Positions 44,415 through 53,007 of a stretch of DNA of 64,000 nt are shown here, in pieces; the stretch's first letter is position 1, and every line of letters begins with the position of its first letter. The position numbers and the translations under genes were made by a program. The notes beneath the pieces were generated by a model. The model worked only from the letters and a program-made list of their open reading frames with translations, searched no databases and had not been told where the DNA came from. This stretch comes from Methylotenera mobilis 13 (GTDB lineage: Bacteria > Pseudomonadota > Gammaproteobacteria > Burkholderiales > Methylophilaceae): NCBI RefSeq assembly GCF_000384255.1, contig NZ_KB913035.1, positions 1,401,362 to 1,465,361 on the forward strand, in the 5' to 3' direction.

Positions 44415-44530
44415 CATTAATCAAACTGCCATTAAAAATATTTAAAAAATAAATCACAAAAAACTGCGGGTTTTTTCAACGTTGTTCGGCATATGGTTAT
44501 TTATCTAATTCTTTAAAAGGTATTTTAACT

Positions 44531-47026
44531 ATGTGCAATCAGCGCAACGATTATGTTGGCAATGGCGTATATTGCGAAAATGTGATGTCACACGTCCAAA
44601 TCAGCAACCGCAAGCAAGCAAGTACTCGCCAGTTTCTACCTCGTACTATCTCAGTAGCAATCAAAGCATTATTTATCACTGGTGCTATCGCTACGCTAAA
44701 TTTATCTTACTCATCCTCTGTATACGCTGCTGATAGTCAGGTCGTTGTTTACAAACTGCCTGCAGGGACGCTTGAAGACTCTTTAAATACATTTGCAAAG
44801 CAATCGGGCATTACCCTAACGTTTGATCCAGCATTGGTAAAAGGAAAAACTGTCCCAGCCGTCAATAGCCAACTTCCAGCGCAGCAAGTTTTGCTGCAGA
44901 TTTTGAAAGGTAGCGGCCTGCAACCAATCACCATAGATGGTGCCGTAATCATTAAGCCGCAACCTTTAGCAGGCAATATGGACGCTTTGCAGGAAGTCGT
45001 CGTAAACGCTGAAAAAGTGGCTTCACCAAGTAGCTTATCTCAGCCTTTTGCTGGAGGGCAAGTAGCAAAGGCTAGCCGCATGGGTATATTAGGTAATGTG
45101 GATCTGTTTGATACACCATTTAGCACGCAAAGCTTTACTGATGAGTTTGCACTTGATCAACAGGCGAGACGAGTGGCAGATATTATCGCGGTGGATCCAT
45201 CTGTACGTAGTGCAATGGCAGAATATGGAGATAGCGAGACTTATATGATTCGTGGTTTTCCTTTGTTTGTGAATCAGGTGGGGATGAATGGACTGTATGG
45301 CATGACGGAACTTAGGCGAATTGCGCCAGAGTTCTATGAGCGTATTGATGTGCTCAAAGGCCCGGCATCTATGCTTAATGGCAGTAGCCCATTTGGAGTG
45401 ACTGGCGGCAATGTTAACTTGGTGACTAAGCGAGCAGGTGATAAGCCATTGACGCGGTTAACTGGTAGTTATATTTCCGATAGCCAATTTGGAGGACATT
45501 TAGATTTTGGTCGTCGCTTTGGAGAGGATAATGCTTGGGGTGTGCGCCTGAATGTATTAGCGCGTGATGGTGATACACCTATTAGCCGTCAGGAGGATCG
45601 TATGTATGACGGTTCTTTGGCATTGGATTATCGTGGCGAGAAATTCAGTGCTAGTTTAGATATGATAAGTCAAGACAGATTAACGAAAGCCTATTCTGCA
45701 AACATTGTCTATAACCAAGGCTTTGCGCTACCACGAGCACCAGAAAATGATAAAAACTTTACCAACGATTGGGAGTTTTACAAAAGTAACTCAAATAACT
45801 GGATGGCTAAAGCCGAGTATGAGTTTAGTCCGCAAGTCAGCACTTATGCAACTTATGGGCAAGCAAAAGGGCAAGAAGAGTATTTTTACGCTGGCTCACA
45901 AGGTCGTCGCTTTATTAACAGTTCAGGTGACTTTACAGCGCGTGCAGGTGGATACAAAGGTTATTATGAAGTTGAAACCTATGAGCTAGGTATGCGTGGC
46001 CGCTTTATGCTCGGAGATATGAGTAATAGTTACGCACTTTCTTATAGTGATTTTGGTCGTACAGCAGGCGGTGCAGTAGTCAATGCAACTGCGCAATACA
46101 CTGGCAATGTATATAACAGCCCCAACCTTCCAAAACCTACTGTCAATTATGGCTTAATTCCTCAAAATGGTGATTTACAGTTAAGTAGTTTGGCCTTGAT
46201 TAATACTTTTGGCTTCTTAGAAGATAGTTTGTTAGTCACTTTAGGTGCGCGTGACCAAAAACTGTATAGCGGTATCTTTAGTGCTGGCGTTAAAAATGCT
46301 GCTTATGATGAAAGCAAAGTAACACCGACCGGGGCAGTGTTAGTAAAGTTGGGTAATTACTCACTATACGGTAATTACAGTGAAGGTTTGTCACAGGGTT
46401 CAACCGCACCTAATACTACTGTGAATGCAGGTGAAAACTTATCGCCGTTTATTACTAAGCAGTACGAAGTAGGGGCAAAATACAATGCAGGCACATTTGG
46501 AGTGACAGCTGCACTATTTCAAATTACACAGCCTAGCGCCTTTACAAATGCCGCAAACCGGTTTGTAGAAGATGGCGAGCAACGTAACCGTGGGTTAGAA
46601 CTGTCTACATTTGGTCAACCATTAAACGGCGTTCGACTATTAGCTGGCTTAACTTTAATCGACCCTGAACAAACCAAAACACTGAATGGTGTTAATGATG
46701 GTAAAGATGCGATTGGTGTACCTAGGATTAATCTCGTATTAAATGGTGAATATGATATTTTCGCACTTCCTGGACTAACTCTGACTGGACGAGTAACAGC
46801 ATTTAGCGATGCACAAGCTGATGTTGGCAACACGCAAAGCATTCCTGGCTGGTCTAGTTTAGATGCTGGCGCACGTTATGTGACTCAGGTTTCTGGTAAG
46901 ACCGTCACACTACGTGCCAATGTGATGAATTTAGCTGATAAAAACTATTGGAACTCGGTATCACGTGGTTTTATTACGTCAGGTGCACCACGCACGGCAT
47001 TGATATCGGCAACGATAGACTTTTAG
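44531..47026 (+). CDS. TonB-dependent siderophore receptor with signalling (STN) domain
   Basis: 831 residues. An unusually long N-terminus before the signal sequence (another ATG lies at 44585); signal peptide ending SSSVYAAD; STN signalling domain (about 73-155, YKLPAGTLEDSLNTFAKQSG); plug domain (SQSFTDEF-like TQSFTDEFALDQQA, TYMIRGFPLF, ERIDVLKGPASMLNGSSPFG, GGNVNLVTKRA); and a 22-strand barrel ending in ISATIDF with terminal Phe. It resembles FpvA/FoxA-type ferri-hydroxamate or pyoverdine receptors that also signal to FecR. The ligand is not determinable here. Confidence 0.92.
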   Translation: MCNQRNDYVGNGVYCENVMSHVQISNRKQASTRQFLPRTISVAIKALFITGAIATLNLSYSSSVYAADSQVVVYKLPAGTLEDSLNTFAKQSGITLTFDPALVKGKTVPAVNSQLPAQQVLLQILKGSGLQPITIDGAVIIKPQPLAGNMDALQEVVVNAEKVASPSSLSQPFAGGQVAKASRMGILGNVDLFDTPFSTQSFTDEFALDQQARRVADIIAVDPSVRSAMAEYGDSETYMIRGFPLFVNQVGMNGLYGMTELRRIAPEFYERIDVLKGPASMLNGSSPFGVTGGNVNLVTKRAGDKPLTRLTGSYISDSQFGGHLDFGRRFGEDNAWGVRLNVLARDGDTPISRQEDRMYDGSLALDYRGEKFSASLDMISQDRLTKAYSANIVYNQGFALPRAPENDKNFTNDWEFYKSNSNNWMAKAEYEFSPQVSTYATYGQAKGQEEYFYAGSQGRRFINSSGDFTARAGGYKGYYEVETYELGMRGRFMLGDMSNSYALSYSDFGRTAGGAVVNATAQYTGNVYNSPNLPKPTVNYGLIPQNGDLQLSSLALINTFGFLEDSLLVTLGARDQKLYSGIFSAGVKNAAYDESKVTPTGAVLVKLGNYSLYGNYSEGLSQGSTAPNTTVNAGENLSPFITKQYEVGAKYNAGTFGVTAALFQITQPSAFTNAANRFVEDGEQRNRGLELSTFGQPLNGVRLLAGLTLIDPEQTKTLNGVNDGKDAIGVPRINLVLNGEYDIFALPGLTLTGRVTAFSDAQADVGNTQSIPGWSSLDAGARYVTQVSGKTVTLRANVMNLADKNYWNSVSRGFITSGAPRTALISATIDF

Positions 47027-47040
47027 TGGTTGTAGCTAAT

Positions 47041-48357
47041 ATGCGTTCTATTTTTATATTACTACATCGCTATGTGGGCCTGTTAATTGCATTATTCTTA
47101 GTGTTAAGTGGACTCACTGGTGCGGTAATCTCATGGGATCATGAGTTAGATGATTTGCTGAATCCGCATTTAATGGATGCTAAAAGCACTGGTGTCGCTA
47201 TTTCACCCATCGAGCTTGCTAAGCAGATTGAAGCACGTTATCCAGAAGTGCGCGTTACTTACCTGCCAATTGAGATTGAGCCCGGTGAGTCGTTTCGGTT
47301 TGGCGTTAGCCCAAAACGTAACCCGGTCACCAATCAGTTGTTCGAGCCTGGATTCAATCAGATATTTATCGATCCTGTTACTGGGGATGAGCTGGGCAAG
47401 CGCCAATGGGGGCTTGCGTGGCCACTTACTAAAGAAACCTTTGTTTCATTTTTGTACAAGCTTCATTACACACTACATTTGCCTGAAATGTCGGGAACAG
47501 ATCGTTGGGGAATATGGTTGCTAGGCATTATTGCAATTCTTTGGACGCTGGATAGTTTTGTCGGTTTTTACTTAACTTTACCAGTGAAGCGACGTGTCAC
47601 CGCAAATCAGGCTGTAGAAACTCAGGTAGGTGAATTTAACGATGAGCTATCTACGGAACATTTACCTAAGTCGGTCAGTAAGTCATGGTGGCAACGCTGG
47701 CAATCCGCATGGAAAGTGCGCTGGTCTAGTGGTGCAAATAAGCTAAATTTCGACTTACACCGCGCATTTGGCCTTTGGACATGGGGGTTATTGATTATTA
47801 TCGCCTTCACGGCATTTTCATTAAATCTATACCGTGAAGTGTTTTATCCAGCCATGTCTAATATCTCAAAGGTGACACCATCACCATTTGATTTGCGTAC
47901 TCGCGCACCTAAACATGAGCCTATTGCACCACTAAGCCAATTCGGGGAAATTGCCACTAAAGCGCAAGCTGAAGCTAAAAGCCGTGGTTGGGTTGAGCCT
48001 ATAGGTAGTGTTCTTTATAACCAAGCCTTTGGAATATACGGTGTGCAGTTTTACAAACCAGAAGATGGCCATGGTGCAGGAGGTGTAGGTCATAAACGCT
48101 TATATTACGATGCAAAAGATAGTCGTTACCTAGGTGACCGTCAACCATGGAAAGGTACGATAGCAGACATTTTTTTACAAGCACAGTTTCCATTACACTC
48201 CGGGCGTATTCTAGGGCTTCCTGGGCGAATATTGATTTCGGTCATGGGCTTGGTAGTGGCAATGCTCAGTGTGACTGGTATCGTTATTTGGTGGCGTAAA
48301 TGTGCATCACGCCAACGTTACTCAGGCAAAAAGCTAAGGGTAATTAAGGCAATCTGA
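47041..48357 (+). CDS. PepSY-associated membrane protein (PiuB-like)
   Basis: 438 residues with start chosen at MRSIFILLHRYVGLLIALFL; the longer reading frame overlaps the receptor gene. Four membrane helices (about 8-28, 160-183, 243-265, 403-425) with large periplasmic PepSY regions; HRYVGL and FDLHRAFGLWTW are the family histidine motifs. Such proteins often sit beside siderophore receptors and are thought to take part in periplasmic reduction of ferric siderophores. It follows the receptor by 14 bases, so it belongs to the same unit. Confidence 0.85.
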   Translation: MRSIFILLHRYVGLLIALFLVLSGLTGAVISWDHELDDLLNPHLMDAKSTGVAISPIELAKQIEARYPEVRVTYLPIEIEPGESFRFGVSPKRNPVTNQLFEPGFNQIFIDPVTGDELGKRQWGLAWPLTKETFVSFLYKLHYTLHLPEMSGTDRWGIWLLGIIAILWTLDSFVGFYLTLPVKRRVTANQAVETQVGEFNDELSTEHLPKSVSKSWWQRWQSAWKVRWSSGANKLNFDLHRAFGLWTWGLLIIIAFTAFSLNLYREVFYPAMSNISKVTPSPFDLRTRAPKHEPIAPLSQFGEIATKAQAEAKSRGWVEPIGSVLYNQAFGIYGVQFYKPEDGHGAGGVGHKRLYYDAKDSRYLGDRQPWKGTIADIFLQAQFPLHSGRILGLPGRILISVMGLVVAMLSVTGIVIWWRKCASRQRYSGKKLRVIKAI

Positions 48358-48459
48358 TCATAAGAGGATTAGTTTTACGTGCTTAACAATGAGTACGTAT
48401 GCGCTAAATTAAGAGTTGTCACATTTCTATTGCTAGTACACGACATCTCGAACAACCGT

Positions 48460-48465
48460 TATAAT
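48460..48465 (+). promoter_or_regulatory. -10 box of tRNA-Lys
   Basis: TATAAT nine bases before the mature 5' end. The -35 region is not clear. Confidence 0.5.
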
Positions 48466-48474
48466 AGAGAGATT

Positions 48475-48550
48475 GGGAGATTAGCTCAGCTGGTAGAGCA
48501 GCGGACTCTTAATCCGTTTGTCGCGAGTTCGATCCTCGCATCTCCTACCA
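48475..48550 (+). tRNA. tRNA-Lys (anticodon CUU)
   Basis: 76-base cloverleaf: acceptor GGGAGAT pairs with ATCTCCT (one G-U), anticodon stem GCGGA/TCCGT around CTCTTAA with anticodon CTT (reads AAG), T-arm GCGAGTTCGATCCTCGC and encoded CCA (48548-48550). A terminator follows. Confidence 0.96.
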
Positions 48551-48558
48551 ATTAAATC

Positions 48559-48587
48559 AAAGGCTTGTGCTTATGCGCAGGCCTTTT
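48559..48587 (+). terminator. Intrinsic terminator after tRNA-Lys
   Basis: A 12-pair stem (two G-U pairs) with a TTAT loop, followed by TTTT. It starts eight bases after the tRNA. The sequence from here to 48817 has no other supported feature. Confidence 0.75.
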
Positions 48588-48817
48588 GACTTTACTACCC
48601 TCTAGCGCGAGAATTAATCGCAAATTTTGCGCACTTTACACTGCAAAATACGTATAACTCATTAACAAAAATTAGCGATTATCTATTATTAGAATGGTTT
48701 ATTTTTGTAGTGTATTGATTTTATTGGTAAATTAATACTTAACTATTGACGTAAATATCGCTAATAGTTGGCACGTTATTTGATTCATTAACTTGGTAAA
48801 TTACTAAAGGGTTAATG

Positions 48818-49477
48818 ATGAATATTGTGACTAAAAAACTATTTGGCTTGATGTTGGTCGGCTTGTTATTTTCTAACGTTACATTTGCAGGCATGAACGA
48901 AGATGTTGTTCAATTGCAAAAATCTTGGGAAAAGCTTAAATACCAAACACCAACCGCTCAACAGGAAAAAGGGTTTGAGGCGTTGTTAGTAGAATCTAAA
49001 GCGGTGACTGCACAATATCCTGATAAAGCAGAGCCTTTGATTTGGCAAGGCATTATTGAGGCAACATTTGCTGGTGTAAGAAACGGGATTAGTGGCCAAT
49101 TAGCTGCTTTGTCTTTAGTTAAAAGCGCAAAAAAGAGTTTTGATGCGGCTATTGGTATTAATCCCAATGCTTTACATGGCTCAGCTTATACAAGCTTAGG
49201 TTCTTTGTATTACCAAGTGCCGTCTTGGCCAATTTCGTTTGGTGATAATCAAAAAGCAAAAGAGTACTTGACTAAAGGGCTTGAGCTAAACCCTGAGGGC
49301 ATTGATTCTAATTACTTTTATGGTGATTATCTTTATAAAACTGGTGATGTTTCAAAAGCTGAATCTGTATTGAAAAAAGCGTTGCAAGCTAGCCCTAGAG
49401 AAGGGCGAGAAGTTTCAGACGAAGGTCGTAAAAAAGAAATCAACGATTTGCTCAAAAAAATGGCAGAAAAGAAGTAA
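48818..49477 (+). CDS. Periplasmic TPR-repeat protein
   Basis: 219 residues from the second ATG (AAAGG lies upstream; the ATG at 48815 is also possible). Signal peptide (about 1-24, SNVTFA cleavage). Helical repeats include PLIWQGIIEATFAG, KKSFDAAIGINPNAL, and AKEYLTKGLELNPEGIDSNYFYGDYLYKTGD, matching TPR spacing. Probably a scaffold or interaction module. The DUF2141 gene follows after six bases, so they are co-transcribed; a terminator then ends the unit. Confidence 0.8.
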   Translation: MNIVTKKLFGLMLVGLLFSNVTFAGMNEDVVQLQKSWEKLKYQTPTAQQEKGFEALLVESKAVTAQYPDKAEPLIWQGIIEATFAGVRNGISGQLAALSLVKSAKKSFDAAIGINPNALHGSAYTSLGSLYYQVPSWPISFGDNQKAKEYLTKGLELNPEGIDSNYFYGDYLYKTGDVSKAESVLKKALQASPREGREVSDEGRKKEINDLLKKMAEKK

Positions 49478-49483
49478 TTTCAC

Positions 49484-49906
49484 ATGAAGTTGATACTGTT
49501 AAGTTTTATGGTGTGGGCCACTTCCAGTGGCTTAGCTTTTGCAGAAGAGCACAGTTTAATAGTAAATTTTACTGGGGTAAAAAATAGCTCAGGAGATGTT
49601 TATGTTGAGCTATATTCTGACCCTAAAACGTTTAGAAAAAGTGCTTTAGCAACAAATGTTATTAAAGCTAAAGCGCAAGAGGGTACTGTCACCATTAAAT
49701 TTACTGGTGTTAGCCCTGGGGTTTATGCAATTTTGGCTTTTCATGATGAAGATGGAAATGGCGTACTTAATAAGCGTTTCGGTATGATTCCAACTGAAGG
49801 CTATGCTTTATCCAATAACCCTGACGTCTTTGGACCGCCTGCATTTAAAGATAGCGGATTTGAAGTACTTTCAGATAAAGAGCTAACCATCCCCATGCAT
49901 TATTAA
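49484..49906 (+). CDS. DUF2141 family secreted protein
   Basis: 140 residues: signal peptide (about 1-20) then a small beta domain with VNFTGVKNSSGDVYVELY, YAILAFHDEDGNGVLNKRFGMIPTEGYALSNN, the diagnostic block of DUF2141. The DxDxNGxL segment looks able to bind calcium. Function of the family is unknown. Paired with the TPR protein. Confidence 0.88.
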   Translation: MKLILLSFMVWATSSGLAFAEEHSLIVNFTGVKNSSGDVYVELYSDPKTFRKSALATNVIKAKAQEGTVTIKFTGVSPGVYAILAFHDEDGNGVLNKRFGMIPTEGYALSNNPDVFGPPAFKDSGFEVLSDKELTIPMHY

Positions 49907-49990
49907 TTCCTAATAGCCCGTCTTAAGTTGATGATTATTTAATTAAATCAATATTGCACAACCTATCTTTGTATCACCTTTGCACACGTT

Positions 49991-50023
49991 AAAAGACTTA
50001 GCCATTATTGGCTGAGTCTTTTT
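49991..50023 (+). terminator. Intrinsic terminator after the DUF2141 gene
   Basis: A 14-pair stem (49991-50004 with 50009-50022, one G-T) with a four-base loop, followed by T residues. Confidence 0.9.
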
Positions 50024-50070
50024 ATATTATTAGGGTGTTCGAGTATAAAAAACCATAATAATCGGATTAT

Positions 50071-51687
50071 ATGAAAATCATTTTAACCCCGCTAAATCGC
50101 ACCATCGTATTAGTTTCCCTTTTCATTATGCTGACAGGTAACCTATCCCTATTTAAAAGGCTTTTAGAGATTTATCCATTTGGTTTTGGAAACTTGCCTT
50201 TTTTATTATCGCTGACGATATTTTTTACCTTAGCTACCACCTTGTTTATGCTGATGATTAGTTATGGTAGGGCAACCAGATGGATACTCGCCTTTTTTCT
50301 CATTGCGTCATCACAAGCTGCTTACTACATGGATCAATATGGCATCGTGATAGACACTGTTATGATCGATAATATCGTACAGACTAATCTTCACGAAGCT
50401 GCTGGGTTGCTCAATATGAACCTTGTGATTCGAACACTTTTTCTAGGCTTGCTTCCTGCATGGTTTGTATTAAGAAAAACGCCTGTGCCTCAAGTTGTTA
50501 AGGCGGAGTTGATGTCGAAGATTGCTTTGTTGATTCTGTTTGTATTGGGTATTGGTGCCGTAGTAGCACCTTTCACAGCGGGGTACGCATCATTCATCAG
50601 AGAGCATAAAATGACTCGAATGTTCGCAAATCCAATCTATTTTACGTACTCTGGTGTTCAGTATTTAACGCAGAAGTTTAAATCGACAGAGGTAGTTAGA
50701 TTGAAACAAACCGCCACTGATGCTGTTGAGATAGGCCCTGAACATAAAAATGAACTCATCATATTAGTGGTGGGAGAGACCGCAAGGGCTGATCGATTTT
50801 CATTAAATGGCTACGCAAAAGAAACTAATCCACAACTTAGTAAACAAGATGTAGTTAGCATGACAGATGTGTCATCGTGCGGAACATCTACAGGCGAGTC
50901 AGTACCATGCATGTTTTCAATCATGAAGCGAAAACACTTTAACAGGGAAGAGGCCTTGCATATTGAAAATGCATTGGATGTACTGTATGAAAACGGTGTG
51001 CAGATTTTATGGCGAGACAATAACTCAGATTCCAAGGGTGTTGCAGTTAGGATGCAGTACGAAGATTTCAAGAGTCCAAAGCTAAATCCTGAATGTGATG
51101 AAGAGTGCAGAGACATCGGAATGTTGAGCGGTCTTGATGAATACATCGCATCTAAAACTAAGAAGGATATATTAATTGTTTTGCACCAAATGGGAAACCA
51201 CGGTCCTGAATATTACAGGAGGTACCCAAAAGAGTTTGAACGCTTTACACCTGCTTGTAAAAGTAGTGATCTCAAAAACTGCACTAAGGAGGAGATTGAT
51301 AATGCCTATGATAATGCAATCCTTTATACCGATTTCTTTTTATCTAAGGTCATAGATTTTCTGAAAAAGTACGATGGGCGATATGAAACAGCGATGTTAT
51401 ATGTGAGTGACCATGGAGAGTCGCTTGGTGAGCATGGTATTTATTTGCACGCAGCTCCTTATATGATTGCACCTAAAGAGCAAACACATATTCCTGCCAT
51501 TTTATGGATGGGAAAGAACTTTGATTATCAAATCGATCAGCTTAAACCCTACCGAGATTATCCATTGAGCCATGATGATTTGTTTTGTATGTTACTGGTA
51601 GGCTTTGAAATGGATTCAAAAACCTGTGAAACACGTAGAAACGTACTGTTTGAGAATCGAGATCTTAAAAGTACTGGCGGAAAGTAA
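50071..51687 (+). CDS. Phosphoethanolamine transferase (EptA/MCR family)
   Basis: 538 residues: five N-terminal membrane helices, then a periplasmic alkaline-phosphatase-like domain. VVGETARADRFSLNGY gives metal ligand E236, SCGTSTGESVPCMFS gives the nucleophile T272 flanked by structural cysteines, and YVSDHGESLGEHG the Asp/His ligands. These enzymes add phosphoethanolamine from phosphatidylethanolamine to lipid A or other glycans, lowering surface charge. It has its own promoter region after a terminator. Whether lipid A or a glycan is the acceptor is not clear. Confidence 0.92.
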   Translation: MKIILTPLNRTIVLVSLFIMLTGNLSLFKRLLEIYPFGFGNLPFLLSLTIFFTLATTLFMLMISYGRATRWILAFFLIASSQAAYYMDQYGIVIDTVMIDNIVQTNLHEAAGLLNMNLVIRTLFLGLLPAWFVLRKTPVPQVVKAELMSKIALLILFVLGIGAVVAPFTAGYASFIREHKMTRMFANPIYFTYSGVQYLTQKFKSTEVVRLKQTATDAVEIGPEHKNELIILVVGETARADRFSLNGYAKETNPQLSKQDVVSMTDVSSCGTSTGESVPCMFSIMKRKHFNREEALHIENALDVLYENGVQILWRDNNSDSKGVAVRMQYEDFKSPKLNPECDEECRDIGMLSGLDEYIASKTKKDILIVLHQMGNHGPEYYRRYPKEFERFTPACKSSDLKNCTKEEIDNAYDNAILYTDFFLSKVIDFLKKYDGRYETAMLYVSDHGESLGEHGIYLHAAPYMIAPKEQTHIPAILWMGKNFDYQIDQLKPYRDYPLSHDDLFCMLLVGFEMDSKTCETRRNVLFENRDLKSTGGK

Positions 51688-51898
51688 CAATTAATTTGAT
51701 GCCATGCTTATTTTATCTTTGGTATCAGAATTAATGCCGATTAATGAGATTCATGAAAATTCATTTTTAATTTAATAGCTAAGGCATAGCTTATAGATAA
51801 TTAATATTGGTACCGCTACGTTTTCTATCTTAATTCACTTATAATTTGTCGCGCTTTAGTTTGTTAAGCCAATATATTTTTATGTTTATAAGGAATGT

Positions 51899-52729
51899 AT
51901 GAAACGCTTTTTGATGTTATTGATGGTTGCACTTACTTGTTTGAGCTTATTAGCCCCTATGGCAGAAGCTAAACGCTTTGGTGGGGGAGGTAGCTTTGGT
52001 AAAAATAGGCCAGTACCAACCAAACAGACACAGAAAGCGCCTGAAACTGCACCCAAACAAACCTCATCTGGCGCAAGTAAATGGCTTGGCCCATTAGCTG
52101 GGTTGGCGATTGGTGCTGGTCTTGCAAGCATGTTTGCAGGCGGCGGTTTAGGTGCGTTTGGTAATGCTATCGGTACTATTTTAATGGCGCTTGCGGCGGC
52201 AGCAGTCATTATGTTCTTGATAGGTAAATTCAGAAGATCACAACAACCTAACATGCAATACGCAGGTGCTGGCGCACCATATAACGCGCCACAACCATTG
52301 CGTGAAGAAGCGTTTGCTAGTGCCTCTTCTGTAAAAAATAGTGGCAATATTCCTCATGACTTTCCTGTAGAAAGCTTTTTGAGAAATGCAAAAATGTCTT
52401 TTATTCGCTTGCAAGCCGCTAATGATAGAAAAGACATTAACGATGTTCGTGAATACACAACGCCAGAGATATTTGCCGAGATCTCCATGCAAATGCAAGA
52501 GCGTGGAAATACACAGCAAGCGACTGAGGTGGTTTCTATCAATGCTGAGCTATTAGAAGTGGTAAATGAAGGTGAATACTTGATAGCCAGCGTACTTTTT
52601 ACTGGGCAGTTACGTGAAAATAACGAAATGTTAGAAAATATAGATGAAGTTTGGCATATTCAACGAAATGCGAACGACGTTAATTCAACATGGTTATTGG
52701 CTGGTGTTCAACAGGTTAGTATTCAATAA
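51899..52729 (+). CDS. Tim44-like domain protein
   Basis: 276 residues: signal peptide (about 1-24, MAEA cleavage), Gly-rich FGGGGSFGKNRPVPTKQTQ segment, one or two Gly/Ala-rich membrane helices (about 65-110), then a Tim44-like domain (about 150-275; DFPVESFLRNAKMSFIRLQAANDRKDINDVREYTTPEIFAEI). Bacterial members are inner-membrane proteins of uncertain role. Followed by a strong terminator. Confidence 0.88.
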   Translation: MKRFLMLLMVALTCLSLLAPMAEAKRFGGGGSFGKNRPVPTKQTQKAPETAPKQTSSGASKWLGPLAGLAIGAGLASMFAGGGLGAFGNAIGTILMALAAAAVIMFLIGKFRRSQQPNMQYAGAGAPYNAPQPLREEAFASASSVKNSGNIPHDFPVESFLRNAKMSFIRLQAANDRKDINDVREYTTPEIFAEISMQMQERGNTQQATEVVSINAELLEVVNEGEYLIASVLFTGQLRENNEMLENIDEVWHIQRNANDVNSTWLLAGVQQVSIQ

Positions 52730-52800
52730 GTTTGTTACTGTTTTAACCAAGTAGCAACGGTTAAAATAAAATCAGTTAGTTGAAGTGTTGATTAAAGTGA

Positions 52801-52830
52801 GGGCTTAGATACATCTAAGCCCTTTTTTAT
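52801..52830 (+). terminator. Intrinsic terminator after the Tim44-like gene
   Basis: Nine-pair stem GGGCTTAGA/TCTAAGCCC with a four-base loop followed by six T. Confidence 0.92.
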
Positions 52831-52866
52831 TTTAAGTCCACATAATCTATAGTCGGTATTATTGTC

Positions 52867-53007
52867 ATGTGCGGTTTTTGCTCACTAATCGCCAATTTTT
52901 TAATTGCCACTACAAAACACTATAAACATGACATTTTTGTGGATTTAGTATTTAATCCAAACGTTGTTCTGGCTATGTGTCATGAAATGTTAGGAATTGG
53001 ATTTTGA
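52867..53007 (+). CDS. Candidate 46-residue leader ORF before the KdpD-like kinase
   Basis: An open frame beginning MCGFCSLIANFLIATTKHYK and ending GIGF overlaps the TTG start of the kinase as TTGA, so its ribosomes would finish at that start codon. No ribosome site is obvious for it. It may be a leader peptide coupling translation, or chance. Confidence 0.25.
   Translation: MCGFCSLIANFLIATTKHYKHDIFVDLVFNPNVVLAMCHEMLGIGF

Noticed and set aside
44451-44472. AAAAAACTGCGGGTTTTTT as an attenuator before the siderophore receptor
   Set aside because: Stem is only one G-C pair plus A-T pairs, too weak to support.
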